Assembly (NCBI RefSeq): GCF_004363095.1 | Contig: NZ_SNYO01000004.1 | Location: 248,001-312,000 of the forward strand | Length of the DNA stretch: 64,000 nt | Direction of reading: 5' to 3' | Origin: Actinomycetospora succinea | Lineage (GTDB): Bacteria; Actinomycetota; Actinomycetes; Mycobacteriales; Pseudonocardiaceae | In this document: positions 15,050-23,264 of the stretch, piece after piece | Numbering within the stretch: position 1 is the first letter of the stretch | How the letters are laid out: every line of letters starts with the position of its first letter | Position numbers and translations under genes: made by a program | The notes under the pieces: model-generated | Told to the model about the DNA's origin: nothing | Seen by the model: only the letters and a program-made list of their open reading frames with translations | Database searches by the model: none

Positions 15050-17632
15050 GTGCGGACCGTCGTCGTGGTCGGCCACGGGATGGTTGGCCACCGGTTCGTC
15101 GAGAGCCTGCGCCGGCGTGACGACGTCGGTGACTGGCGCGTCGTCGTGCTCGCCGAGGAGTCCCGGCCCGCCTACGACCGGGTGGCGCTCTCGTCGTACC
15201 TGAGCACGGCCTCCGCGGCCGACCTGGCGCTCGCCGACGAGGAGTTCCTCGCCGACGACCTCGTCGACCTGCACCTCGACGACCGCGCCGTCGCCCTCGA
15301 CCGCGACGCCCGGGTCGTGACGACGGCGGGCGGGCGGCGCGTGTCGTACGACGAGCTCGTGCTCGCCACCGGCTCGGTGCCGTTCGTGCCGCCGGTGCCC
15401 GGGCACGACCTCGACGACGTCTTCGTCTACCGGACCCTCGACGACCTCGACGCCCTGCGCGAGGCCGCCGGGCACGCGACCGCCCGGGCGGGGGCCGGGC
15501 GGCGCGCGGGCGTCGTCGTCGGCGGCGGGCTGCTCGGGCTGGAGGCGGCCGACGCGCTGCGCACGCTCGGGCTCGTGCCGCACGTGGTGGAGATGGCGCC
15601 GCGGCTGATGCCCGTGCAGGTCGACGAGGGCGGGGGAGCGCTGCTGCGCCGGCTCGTCGGCGAGCTCGGGCTGCGCGTGCACACCGGCGTCTCGACGTCC
15701 TCGATCGCGCGGGACCACCGCGGCGGGCTCACCGTCACGCTCTCCGACGGCAGCGAGCTCGACGCGTCGGTCGTCGTGTTCTCCGCGGGCATCCGGCCCG
15801 CCGACGGGCTGGCCCGCGAGATCGGGCTCCCGGTGGCCGAGCGCGGCGGGGTGCTCGTCGATGGCCGGTGCCGGACGCAGGACGAGCACATCTGGGCGAT
15901 CGGGGAGGTCGCGGCCGTGGAGGGCCGCACCTACGGGCTCGTGGCGCCCGGGTACGCGATGGCCGAGGTCGTCGCCGACCGCCTGACCGGCGGTGACGCC
16001 CGGTTCACCGAGGCCGACATGTCGACCAAGCTCAAGCTGCTCGGCGTCGACGTGGCGTCGTTCGGGGACGCGCACGCCGTCAGTGCCGGTGCCCTGGAGG
16101 TCCGCCTCGACGACCCGGTGGCGGGCGCGTACTCGAAGCTCGTCGTCACCGACGACGGACGGACGCTGCTCGGCGGCGTGCTCGTCGGCGACGCGTCGGG
16201 CTACGAGATCCTGCGCGGGTTCCTCGGCGAGACGCTGCCCGGCGACCCGATGGCGCTCATCGCGCCGGCCGGGGACGGGGTCGCGGCCGTCGGGATCGAG
16301 GCGCTGCCCGACTCCGCGCAGATCTGCTCGTGCAACGCGGTGACCAAGGGCGTGCTCGTCGAGGCGATCCGCTCCGGCGAGGCGTCGACGGTGCCCGAGC
16401 TCAAGGCCTGCACGCGGGCCGGGGCGACGTGTGGGTCGTGCGTGCCGACGCTGGGCAAGGTGCTCACGGCGTGCGGGGTGGAGGTCTCGACGGCCCTGTG
16501 CGAGCACTTCGCCCAGTCGCGCGCCGAGCTCTACGAGATCGTCATGGCGACGGGCCTGCGGACGTTCTCCGCGATCGTCGAGTCGTACGGGCGCGGCCGC
16601 GGGTGCGACGTCTGCAAGCCCGCCGTCGCCTCGATGCTGGCGACGCTGGCCGGCGGGCACGTCCTGGACGGCGAGCAGGCCACGCTGCAGGACACCAACG
16701 ACCACTTCCTCGCGAATCTGCAGCGCAACGGCACGTACTCGGTCGTGCCGCGACTGCCCGGGGGCGAGGTCAGCGGCGAGGGCCTCATCGTCATCGGCGA
16801 GATCGCGCGCGACTTCGGGCTCTACACGAAGATCACCGGCGGGCAGCGGATCGACATGTTCGGCGCGCGCGTCGAGCAGCTCCCGGCGATCTGGCGCCGG
16901 CTCGTCGACGCCGGCTTCGAGTCGGGGCACGCGTACGGGAAGTCGCTGCGCACGGTGAAGTCGTGCGTCGGGACCGACTGGTGCCGCTATGGCGTGCAGG
17001 ACTCGGTGTCGCTCGCGGTGGCGCTGGAGCTCCGGTACCGGGGTCTGCGGTCGCCGCACAAGCTCAAGAGCGGGGTCTCCGGCTGCGCCCGGGAGTGCGC
17101 CGAGGCCCGGTCGAAGGACTTCGGGGTGATCGCCACCGAGACCGGCTGGAACCTCTACGTCGGCGGCAACGGGGGCTTCACCCCGCGGCACGCCGAGCTG
17201 CTCGCGTCCGACCTCGACACCGTGACGCTGGTGCGCACGATCGACCGGTTCCTCATGTTCTACGTGCGCACCGCCGACCGGCTGCAGCGCACGGCGCCGT
17301 GGGTCGAGTCGCTCGAGGGCGGCCTCGACCACCTCCGCGAGGTGATCATGGAGGACTCGCTGGGCATCTGCGCCTCGCTCGACGAGCAGATGGCGCGGCA
17401 CGTCGCCGACTACGCCGACGAGTGGGCCGCGGTGCTCGAGGACCCGGCGAAGCTGGAGCGCTTCACCTCGTTCGTCAACGCGCCCGGCGCCCCGGACCCG
17501 AGCGTCGAGTTCGTCGACCACCGCGGCCACCGCGTCCCGGCCGGGATGAAGGACGGCCAGCCGACGTCCGTGGCGGAGCTGGGCTTCGGGCCGCGGATCC
17601 CCCTCCGATCCGAGCTGGAGGTGGGCGTGTGA
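15050..17632 (+). CDS. nirB: NADH-dependent assimilatory nitrite reductase, large subunit
   Basis: An 860-residue enzyme reducing nitrite to ammonia. It starts with an FAD/NAD(P)H pyridine-nucleotide oxidoreductase module (VVVGHGMVGHRFVESL; GVVVGGGLLGLEAADALRTLGL). A BFD-like [2Fe-2S] domain follows (ICSCNAVTKGVL...CTRAGATCGSCVP, ~residues 423-465), and finally the sulfite/nitrite reductase ferredoxin-like domains with the siroheme-[4Fe-4S] ligands CVGTDWC and CARECAE (CX5C ... CX3C). Full length, no frameshift. It begins 1 bp after narK and its stop overlaps nirD (GTGA). Confidence 0.97.
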   Translation: MRTVVVVGHGMVGHRFVESLRRRDDVGDWRVVVLAEESRPAYDRVALSSYLSTASAADLALADEEFLADDLVDLHLDDRAVALDRDARVVTTAGGRRVSYDELVLATGSVPFVPPVPGHDLDDVFVYRTLDDLDALREAAGHATARAGAGRRAGVVVGGGLLGLEAADALRTLGLVPHVVEMAPRLMPVQVDEGGGALLRRLVGELGLRVHTGVSTSSIARDHRGGLTVTLSDGSELDASVVVFSAGIRPADGLAREIGLPVAERGGVLVDGRCRTQDEHIWAIGEVAAVEGRTYGLVAPGYAMAEVVADRLTGGDARFTEADMSTKLKLLGVDVASFGDAHAVSAGALEVRLDDPVAGAYSKLVVTDDGRTLLGGVLVGDASGYEILRGFLGETLPGDPMALIAPAGDGVAAVGIEALPDSAQICSCNAVTKGVLVEAIRSGEASTVPELKACTRAGATCGSCVPTLGKVLTACGVEVSTALCEHFAQSRAELYEIVMATGLRTFSAIVESYGRGRGCDVCKPAVASMLATLAGGHVLDGEQATLQDTNDHFLANLQRNGTYSVVPRLPGGEVSGEGLIVIGEIARDFGLYTKITGGQRIDMFGARVEQLPAIWRRLVDAGFESGHAYGKSLRTVKSCVGTDWCRYGVQDSVSLAVALELRYRGLRSPHKLKSGVSGCARECAEARSKDFGVIATETGWNLYVGGNGGFTPRHAELLASDLDTVTLVRTIDRFLMFYVRTADRLQRTAPWVESLEGGLDHLREVIMEDSLGICASLDEQMARHVADYADEWAAVLEDPAKLERFTSFVNAPGAPDPSVEFVDHRGHRVPAGMKDGQPTSVAELGFGPRIPLRSELEVGV

Positions 17633-17970
17633 CCGAGCTGGCCGACCGGACCTGGACCGCCGTGTGCCCGCTGGAGCGCATCCAGCGCGAGCGGCCCGTC
17701 GGGGCGCTGGTGGCGGGGGAGCCCGTCGCCGTCGTCCGCACGCACGACGACCGGGTGTTCGCGCTGCACAACGTCGACCCGTTCTCGGGGGCGTCGGTGC
17801 TCGCCCGCGGGATCGTCGGTGACGTCGGCGGACGGCCCGTGATCGCGTCGCCGCTGTTCAAGCAGCACTTCGCGCTGGAGGACGGGCGCTGTCTCGAGGA
17901 CGCCGACGTCGCCGTGGCGACCTATCCTGTGCGGGTGGTGGACGGCGTCGTACAGATCGGGTCGCAGTGA
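17629..17970 (+). CDS. nirD: Nitrite reductase small subunit
   Basis: A 113-residue Rieske-fold protein (TWTAVCPLERIQRERPVGALVAGEPVAVVRTHDDRVFALHNVDPFSGASVLARGIV...PLFKQHFALEDGRCLED). Like known NirD proteins it has the fold but lacks the Cys/His pairs that would hold a [2Fe-2S] centre, so it acts as the structural partner of NirB. GTG overlaps the nirB stop, and its own stop overlaps the next gene, both as GTGA. Confidence 0.95.
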   Translation: MTELADRTWTAVCPLERIQRERPVGALVAGEPVAVVRTHDDRVFALHNVDPFSGASVLARGIVGDVGGRPVIASPLFKQHFALEDGRCLEDADVAVATYPVRVVDGVVQIGSQ

Positions 17971-18794
17971 CCGCCCCTCTGGCGGGGTGGCGGATCGGGG
18001 TGACCGCCGACCGGCGCGCCGACGACCAGGTCGACCTGCTGCGGCGCAAGGGCGCCGAGGTGGTGCACGGCCCCACGATGCGGATCGTGCCGCTGGAGGA
18101 CGACGCGCAGCTCGCCGAGATCACCCGCGGGCTGCTCGCCGACCCGCCCGCGGTCGTCGTCGCCACCACCGGGCAGGGCTTCCGGGGGTGGCTGGAGGTG
18201 GCGGCGTCGTGGGGGCTGGCTGCTGAGCTGCACGAGGTGCTCGGTGCCGCCACGCTGCTGGCGCGCGGGCCCAAGGCGCGCGGGGCGATCCGCGGCGCGG
18301 GGCTGCGCGAGGCGTGGTCGGCCGACGAGACCGAGTCGTCGCCGGAGGTGCTGGCGCACCTGCTGGCGTCGGGCGTCGACGGCGTGCGGATCGCGGTCCA
18401 GCTGCACGGCGACCCGATGACCGACTTCCTCGGCGCGCTGCGGGGCGCGGGCGCCGACGTCGTCACGGTGCCCGTCTACCGGTGGGAGCCGCCGCCGGAC
18501 CTGCCCGCGGTCGACGCGCTGATCGACGCGATCGTCGAGCGCGACGTCGACACCGTGACCTTCACCAGCGCGCCCTCGGTCGAGGGGCTCGTGCATCGGG
18601 CGGCGGCGCGGGGGCTGCGCGAGGAGGTCGTGGAGGCGTTGCGCTCGGGCGACGTGCTGGCGTGCTGCGTGGGGCCGGTGACCGCGGCGCCGCTCGAGCG
18701 CCTCGGCGTCGTCGGGATCGCGCCGGAGCGCTTCCGGCTCGGGGCGATGGTGCGCCGGCTCGAGGAGCACGCTCGCTCGCTGGCGGGCGCGTGA
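17967..18794 (+). CDS. Uroporphyrinogen-III synthase (HemD-like), single-domain form
   Basis: A 275-residue two-lobed HemD-fold protein: WRIGVTADRRADDQVDLLRRKGAEVVHGPTMRIVPL, ATTGQGFRGWLE, GPKARGAIRGAGL, then TFTSAPSVEGLVHRA and CCVGPVTAAPLERLGV. In M. tuberculosis the homologue beside narK3 (Rv0260c) carries an extra C-terminal DNA-binding domain; that domain is absent here, so a purely enzymatic role in siroheme supply for NirB is the simplest reading. It overlaps nirD and the downstream chelatase gene by 4 bp each. Confidence 0.85.
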   Translation: MTAPLAGWRIGVTADRRADDQVDLLRRKGAEVVHGPTMRIVPLEDDAQLAEITRGLLADPPAVVVATTGQGFRGWLEVAASWGLAAELHEVLGAATLLARGPKARGAIRGAGLREAWSADETESSPEVLAHLLASGVDGVRIAVQLHGDPMTDFLGALRGAGADVVTVPVYRWEPPPDLPAVDALIDAIVERDVDTVTFTSAPSVEGLVHRAAARGLREEVVEALRSGDVLACCVGPVTAAPLERLGVVGIAPERFRLGAMVRRLEEHARSLAGA

Positions 18795-19465
18795 GCGTTC
18801 CGGCCCTGGTGCTGCTCGCGCACGGCACGAACGACGCCGCGGGGTGGGCGACGATCTCGCGGCTGCACGCCGCGGTCGCCCGCGCGCTGCCCGCGGTGGA
18901 CGTGCGGCTCGGGTACGCGGGGGTCGTGGGGCCCTCGCTGGCCGAGGTGCTGGCCGCGCTCCCGGGCCCCGTGGTGGTCGTCCCCGCGTTCCTGGCGTCC
19001 GGGTACCACGTGCGCGTCGACGTGCCCGAGCAGATCGCGGCGGTCGGGCGGTCCGACGTCGTCGTCGCCGAGCCGCTGGGACCGGCCCCGGAGCTGATCT
19101 CGGCGCTGGTCGACCGGCTCGCCGAGGCCGGCTCGGAGCCGGGGGACACGGTGGTGCTCGCCGCGGCCGGCTCCACCGACCCGGCGGCCCAGGCGGACCT
19201 GCGCACCGCCGCCGCGCTGCTGACCGCGCGGGTCGGGCACGAGGTGCCGGTCGGCTACATCGCGGGCGGCGAGCCGCGCGTGGCGTCGGTGGTGGCGTCG
19301 ACGTCGGCGCGCGGGCCCCGGGTGGTGCTCGCGACCTGGCTCCTCGCGCCCGGCGCGTTCCACCGGTGGCTCGCCGACGCGGGGGCGTCCGTCGTCGCCG
19401 AGCCGCTGGGTGACCACCCGGACGTCGTCGCCGTCGTCGTCGAGCGGTACCTGGCGGCGGCGTGA
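18791..19465 (+). CDS. Sirohydrochlorin chelatase (CbiX/SirB-like)
   Basis: A 224-residue protein of the small chelatase family. The N-terminal metal site is LVLLAHGTND, followed by VRLGYAGVVGPSLAEVL and VVVVPAFLASGYHVRVDVPEQI with the second His; the C-terminal half repeats the fold (TVVLAAAGSTDPAAQADL, VVLATWLLAPGAFHRWL). It likely inserts Fe2+ into sirohydrochlorin to complete siroheme for nitrite reductase. GTG overlaps the upstream stop and its stop overlaps the next gene, forming one coupled operon from nirB onward. Confidence 0.9.
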   Translation: MSVPALVLLAHGTNDAAGWATISRLHAAVARALPAVDVRLGYAGVVGPSLAEVLAALPGPVVVVPAFLASGYHVRVDVPEQIAAVGRSDVVVAEPLGPAPELISALVDRLAEAGSEPGDTVVLAAAGSTDPAAQADLRTAAALLTARVGHEVPVGYIAGGEPRVASVVASTSARGPRVVLATWLLAPGAFHRWLADAGASVVAEPLGDHPDVVAVVVERYLAAA

Positions 19466-19824
19466 GCGTGCCCGCGGGGATGGCGGTCCACCTCTACGCG
19501 TCCGACGGGCGGTGGATCGCCTGGTATAGGCCGGGGCTGCCGTACCTGTGGAGCACGCGCGACCGCTGGATCGGCTGGTTCCCGTGGTCCCGCGAGCCGA
19601 CGCCGGAACCGCGCGACGACGTCCTCGATCCTTCCGATGCGTACCTGGGCACGGTCGTCGGCGACCGTCTGCTCGCCCGCGTGGTGCGTCTCCCGCGGGC
19701 GTTCTCGGCGCGGGTCCCGGAGCCGCAGCGACCGGTGGGTCCGCCGGACGTAGACCGTGCGCAGGCAGTCGCTGCCCCGATCGGGTTCGTCGACGTCGAT
19801 GCAGCACGGCTGTTCAGCGACTGA
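19462..19824 (+). CDS. Hypothetical protein resembling the 4-fold beta flower fold
   Basis: A 120-residue protein with repeated aromatic strand motifs: LYASDGRWIAWYRPGLPYLW, RDRWIGWFPW and DAYLGTVVGDRLL. Their (D/S)DG-x-x-x-x-W/GW-type periodicity resembles the '4-fold beta flower' domain. The second half is Pro/Ala-rich. GTG 19462 overlaps the chelatase stop (GTGA), so it is the last gene of the nitrite operon, yet nothing in it suggests a role in nitrite or siroheme metabolism. The fold call is a pattern impression. Confidence 0.6.
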   Translation: MSVPAGMAVHLYASDGRWIAWYRPGLPYLWSTRDRWIGWFPWSREPTPEPRDDVLDPSDAYLGTVVGDRLLARVVRLPRAFSARVPEPQRPVGPPDVDRAQAVAAPIGFVDVDAARLFSD

Positions 19825-19873
19825 GCGCCACCCCGGTGTTTACCACGCGTCACAACAGGGTGATGCTGTCACC

Positions 19874-20134
19874 ATGCTCGCCCGCGTGATCGGCACGATC
19901 GTGATCATCCTTGTGCTGTTCGCGATCATCTCGAACCCCCAGCAGTCCGCTGCGACCACCCGCAACGGTGTGGAGACGCTCGGCGACGTCGGCACCTCGA
20001 TCACGGTGTTCCTGACGAGCGTGGTGAACAACCTCGCTGTGAGCACGGGCTCGCGTCCGGTGGGGACGACGTACACGACCACGCCGACCGGCGGTGTGGA
20101 GACGGGCGACGGCTCGACCCCGACCGTCCGCTGA
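19874..20134 (+). CDS. Small single-pass membrane or secreted protein
   Basis: An 86-residue protein. Residues ~4-20 (ARVIGTIVIILVLFAII) form one hydrophobic helix; the rest is Ser/Thr/Gly-rich (SAATTRNGVETLGDVGTSITVFLTSVVNNLAV...) and probably lies outside the membrane. No catalytic motif and no family I can name. ATG 19874 is preceded by GATGCT 6 nt upstream, a possible -10; no Shine-Dalgarno is visible. Codon use is like its neighbours. Confidence 0.6.
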   Translation: MLARVIGTIVIILVLFAIISNPQQSAATTRNGVETLGDVGTSITVFLTSVVNNLAVSTGSRPVGTTYTTTPTGGVETGDGSTPTVR

Positions 20135-20170
20135 CCTTCCCCTCGGCGTGTTCCCGGGCGGGGCGAGCGC

Positions 20171-20224
20171 ACGGGGTGTGTCAGCGTGGCGGCCACGCTG
20201 ACGTTGAACGTCAGGAAATCCCCC
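20171..20224 (-). repeat. Double-palindrome repeat R1, copy A (left arm around the AbiEi-like gene)
   Basis: On the minus strand it reads GGATTTCC, then TGACGTTCAACGTCA (20213-20199), then GCGTGGCCGCCACGC (20198-20184), then tgacaCACCCC: two abutting perfect palindromes, each with a 1-nt centre. It is inverted relative to copy B at 21319. The first TGA of the palindrome is the stop codon of the AbiEi-like gene. Confidence 0.85.
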
Positions 20225-21215
20225 ATCTCGATCCCGGTTGGTCTTGGCTCATCTGAGGAGCCGCGTACAGCGCCCGTGCCGGTGGGAGCGCCGCGGCGAC
20301 CGCCAGCCCGTCACGGACGTCCTGGAGGACGCCGTCCGGGTCGTCACGTCGCTGGGACGGCCGCGTGCTCACGAGGTGCAGACCGACGGCGCGCAGCGCT
20401 CGCGCCCGCCGTGCCGTGGCCTCGACCTGGGCGGGCGTCGCGAAGTGCTGCTCGACGGAGTCGATCTCCCAGGCGAACCCCAGCTCCTCGACGAGGACGT
20501 CGACGATGCCGATCGGTCGGCCCGACAGGTCGAACACGCGGACGTTGAAGCGTGCGGGCGGCAGGTTCGGCTGGGCGAGCCACCACGCGCGAGCGTCGAA
20601 CTCCGCGCCCGACCACACGCCGTCCAGCAGGGCACGGAGCACGGCCCGTGGCGCGGCGGTGCCCTTCCGGCAGCCGGCGTCGAGCTCCTCGAGCAGCTCC
20701 TGCGGGGTGACCAGGTAACGGCGCACGGCCTCTGCGAACAGTTCGGCGATCGCCGTCGGGTCGGTCATGAGCCGGGCCTCGTCCGTGAGCGTGCGGGTCA
20801 GCGGCGCGACCGGTAGTCCGCAGCGCTCCTCGGGATGCGGCATGCGTGACGTCCGCTCGACGTGGAAGGGCCCCCAACTGCGGACCTGGCGGGAGTGGGC
20901 GACGAGCAGGTGGACCTGCTCGGGCTCCGGGCCGCTCCGCATGCCGTGGAGCCGCAGTGCCGCCCGGCCCGTGATCATCGAGTAGTCGCCGGCGTGGAGC
21001 AGCCCGGCGATCATCGTCTGGCGCCAGGTCGGCTCGCCGTTGTGCAGGGCGATGATGCCCGGACCGAGCCGCTGCCACGGCTCGCCGTCGCGGCAGCGGC
21101 GATAGGCGGTGCCCTCGGGGACGCCGAGGAGCTCGAGCTCCCTGACCGCGATCACGCCCTCGCGGCTCGCCGCCCACAACAGCTCCGGCGCGACCGCCCA
21201 CTCACCCCTGCGCAT
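20211..21215 (-). CDS. AbiEi-like antitoxin-domain / DUF559-like protein
   Basis: A 334-residue protein. The N-terminus is a winged helix as in AbiEi-family antitoxin domains (LLWAASREGVIAVRELELLGVPEGTAYRRCRDGEPWQRLGPGIIAL). The C-terminus (FNVRVFDLSGRPIGIVDVLVEELGFAWEIDSVEQHF...RARALRAVGLHLV) resembles the DUF559/Vsr-like nuclease fold, with Asp in GIVDV and Glu/Asp in WEID as possible metal ligands. No AbiEii toxin is adjacent, so a complete type IV toxin-antitoxin pair is not supported. The final Ile-Ser and stop codon lie inside repeat R1 copy A; copy B sits 100 bp upstream of the start. ATG 21215 is the first good start; upstream alternatives exist. Confidence 0.7.
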   Translation of the reverse strand: MRRGEWAVAPELLWAASREGVIAVRELELLGVPEGTAYRRCRDGEPWQRLGPGIIALHNGEPTWRQTMIAGLLHAGDYSMITGRAALRLHGMRSGPEPEQVHLLVAHSRQVRSWGPFHVERTSRMPHPEERCGLPVAPLTRTLTDEARLMTDPTAIAELFAEAVRRYLVTPQELLEELDAGCRKGTAAPRAVLRALLDGVWSGAEFDARAWWLAQPNLPPARFNVRVFDLSGRPIGIVDVLVEELGFAWEIDSVEQHFATPAQVEATARRARALRAVGLHLVSTRPSQRRDDPDGVLQDVRDGLAVAAALPPARALYAAPQMSQDQPGSRWGIS

Positions 21216-21318
21216 GTCGCCACGGTGCGCGACGTCGAGCCGGGAGCGTGAATCGTCGCCCCGAACCCTGTGGACGCATTCGGAGGATGTGGACAACCCC
21301 TGTTCCTACGAGCTGGTG

Positions 21319-21366
21319 GATTTCCTGACGTTGAACGTCAGCGTGGCCGCCACGCTGGAACACCCC
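21319..21366 (+). repeat. Double-palindrome repeat R1, copy B (right arm around the AbiEi-like gene)
   Basis: GGATTTCC, TGACGTTGAACGTCA (21326-21340), GCGTGGCCGCCACGC (21341-21355), tggaaCACCCC. It is an inverted, nearly identical counterpart of copy A about 1.1 kb away, with the gene between the two inner ends. Confidence 0.85.
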
Positions 21367-21569
21367 GGGCCTCGAGAGCGAGTCACGGCGGCGCAACACG
21401 GGGCGGAGGACGACCCGCCGTCGTAGTCACGAGGAAACACTTCGGAAATCGGTGGTTGGTGTGCTCAACACCAGCGCGAGGTCGGCGAGGACCCCGCTGC
21501 TTCCCCCGCATCCCGGCCGTCGCGCCGGTCGCCGCCATCGATGACGAACAGCACTCGAGGAGATCCAGC
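21367..21569 (+). promoter_or_regulatory. Upstream region of the Nit1C operon
   Basis: No gene lies between the AbiEi-like start (21215) and nitB (21570), a 354-base stretch holding repeat copy B and this region. Two candidate regulator sites are visible: GAAAC-N6-GAAAT (21434-21449), which has GlnR-box phasing, and the inverted repeat TGGTGT-N5-ACACCA (21457-21473). A GAGGAG ribosome site lies just before nitB. I cannot place a confident -10. Confidence 0.4.
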
Positions 21570-22088
21570 ATGACGAGCACCGAGCTCTCCGACGTCGAGA
21601 AGAAGAGCCTCGAGGAGATCCCGCACCCCTCGCTGCCCGAGGGCTCGAGCATCTACGGCGGGACGAAGGTCTTCCCCGACCTGCAGGCCGAGAACGGCGA
21701 GTCCTACTTCACGCTCGTGCACGGCATCGCGCACGAGTCGTCGGTCAGCTTCGTCGCCGTCCTCCAGGCCACGCGCGCCCTGCGCAAGGGCTTCGAGTCG
21801 GCGATGTACTTCTACGGCCCCGGCTCGCTGAACTGCCTGGCCACGCGCGGCTTCCCCACCACGGGCACCTCGGCGTTCCCCGGCGAGCACAACATCAACG
21901 ACCAGCTCAAGACGTTCATGGGCGAGGGCGGCAAGGTCTACTGCTGCCGCTTCGGCCTCTCGCTGCACGGTGCGCGCGAGGAGGACCTCATCGAGGGCGT
22001 CATCCCCACGCACCCGCTCGACGTCCAGGACGCGCTCATCCACTACGCCCGCAAGGGCGCGATCATCAACTCGACCTACCAGCTCTGA
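21570..22088 (+). CDS. nitB: MSMEG_0572/sll0783 family nitrogen-starvation protein (NitB of Nit1C)
   Basis: A 172-residue protein with the conserved sequence of the MSMEG_0572 family: YGGTKVFPDLQAENGESYFTLVHGIAHESSVSFVAVLQATRALRKGFESAMYFYGPGSLNCLATRGFPTTG and GEHNINDQLKTFMGEGGKVYCCRFGLSLHG. The biochemical role is unknown, but it is the first gene of the conserved Nit1C cluster reported to be needed for cyanide use as nitrogen source and induced by nitrogen starvation. ATG 21570 follows a GAGGAG site; an extension upstream would have no ribosome site. Confidence 0.93.
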   Translation: MTSTELSDVEKKSLEEIPHPSLPEGSSIYGGTKVFPDLQAENGESYFTLVHGIAHESSVSFVAVLQATRALRKGFESAMYFYGPGSLNCLATRGFPTTGTSAFPGEHNINDQLKTFMGEGGKVYCCRFGLSLHGAREEDLIEGVIPTHPLDVQDALIHYARKGAIINSTYQL

Positions 22089-22161
22089 CGTGCCGCGGCC
22101 GGCGCGGGGCGACCCGCGCCGGGCCGTGTCCCCTCATGTCGAGAGCTCTGGAGGTCCGCAC

Positions 22162-23259
22162 GTGTCGTCCGATCCCGGGCTGTCCGCCCGCTCCGAACTG
22201 GCCGTCCGCGGCGTCGCGGTCGACCTCGGCCCCTCCATCCCGCTGCGCCGCCCCGGCGGCGCCGGCCCGTCCGCCGACGGCCACGTCCTCGTCGACGGAC
22301 TCAAGACCACGATCCCGATCAATCCGGCGAGCCCCTACCGCCTGAAGGACGGGCGCCTGGTCCGCACCGGCCCCGACGGCGGCGTCACCGACCTCGGCGT
22401 CGACGTCGACACCGTCGCCCGCCCCGCGTTCTACGACCTCACCACCGCCGACGGCGTGCCCTACGAGAAGATCGCCCGCCTGCACGGCAACGACGTGCTC
22501 GCGACGACCGTCGTGCAGACCTGTGTCCGCTACGACGAGCCGGACCGCTGCCGCTTTTGCGCCATCGAGCAGTCGCTGCGCACCGGCGCGACCACGGCGG
22601 TGAAGACGCCCGAGCAGCTCGCGGAGGTCGCCGAGGCCGCGGTCCGCCTCGACGGCGTCAGGCAGATGGTGCTGACGACGGGCACGTCGAACGGCCGTGA
22701 CCGCGGCGCCCGCCACCTCGCCCGCTGCGTGCGGGCGATCAAGGCCGCGGTGCCCGGCCTGCCCATTCAGGTCCAGTGCGAGCCGCCCGCCCCGTCGGAC
22801 CTCGGGGCCATCGCCGACCTCCACGACGCCGGCGCCGACGCGATCGGCATCCACGTCGAGTCCCTCGACGACGCCGTCCGCGCACGCTGGATGCCCGGCA
22901 AGGCGAGCGTCCCGCTCTCCCAGTACTGGCTCGCCTGGGACGAGAGCGTGCGCCTGTTCGGCCCGAACGCCGTGTCGACCTACCTCATCGTCGGCCTCGG
23001 TGAGGACCCCGACGAGCTCGTCGCCGGCGCCGCCCAGCTCGTCGACCGCGGCGTCTACCCCTTCGTCGTCCCCTACCGCCCGATCCCCGGCACGCTCGCG
23101 TTCGCCGACGGCGACCCCGCGCCCGACCCGGAGCTGCTCGCCGAGGTCACCGCGCGCGTCGCCAAGGTCCTGGTGGCCGCCGGCATGCGCGGCGCCGACC
23201 AGGCCGCCGGGTGCGCGGCGTGCGGCGCGTGCTCGGCGCTGTCCGCGGCGGGGGGCTGA
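22162..23259 (+). CDS. nitD: MSMEG_0568 family radical SAM protein (NitD of Nit1C)
   Basis: A 365-residue radical SAM enzyme. The cluster ligands are spaced C121-x8-C130-x2-C133 (TCVRYDEPDRCRFC) instead of the common CX3CX2C. Partial TIM-barrel motifs follow (QMVLTTGTSNGRDRG, IQVQCEPPAP, DAIGIHVESLDD, STYLIVGLGEDPDEL). The C-terminus ends in GCAACGACS, a CxxCxxC group that could hold an auxiliary cluster. It presumably makes or modifies a small molecule in cyanide/nitrile use; the reaction is unknown. GTG 22162 is preceded by GGAGGT at 22150-22155. Confidence 0.92.
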   Translation: MSSDPGLSARSELAVRGVAVDLGPSIPLRRPGGAGPSADGHVLVDGLKTTIPINPASPYRLKDGRLVRTGPDGGVTDLGVDVDTVARPAFYDLTTADGVPYEKIARLHGNDVLATTVVQTCVRYDEPDRCRFCAIEQSLRTGATTAVKTPEQLAEVAEAAVRLDGVRQMVLTTGTSNGRDRGARHLARCVRAIKAAVPGLPIQVQCEPPAPSDLGAIADLHDAGADAIGIHVESLDDAVRARWMPGKASVPLSQYWLAWDESVRLFGPNAVSTYLIVGLGEDPDELVAGAAQLVDRGVYPFVVPYRPIPGTLAFADGDPAPDPELLAEVTARVAKVLVAAGMRGADQAAGCAACGACSALSAAGG

Positions 23260-23264
23260 GGACG

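Noticed and set aside
14873..17530. Long antisense open frame over nirB
   Set aside because: Low-complexity Arg/Val/Asp-rich translation without any domain, mirroring the nirB codon pattern; nirB itself has complete motifs.
20211..21215. Complete AbiE-type toxin-antitoxin system
   Set aside because: Only the AbiEi-like winged helix is present; there is no nucleotidyltransferase-type AbiEii toxin gene on either side.
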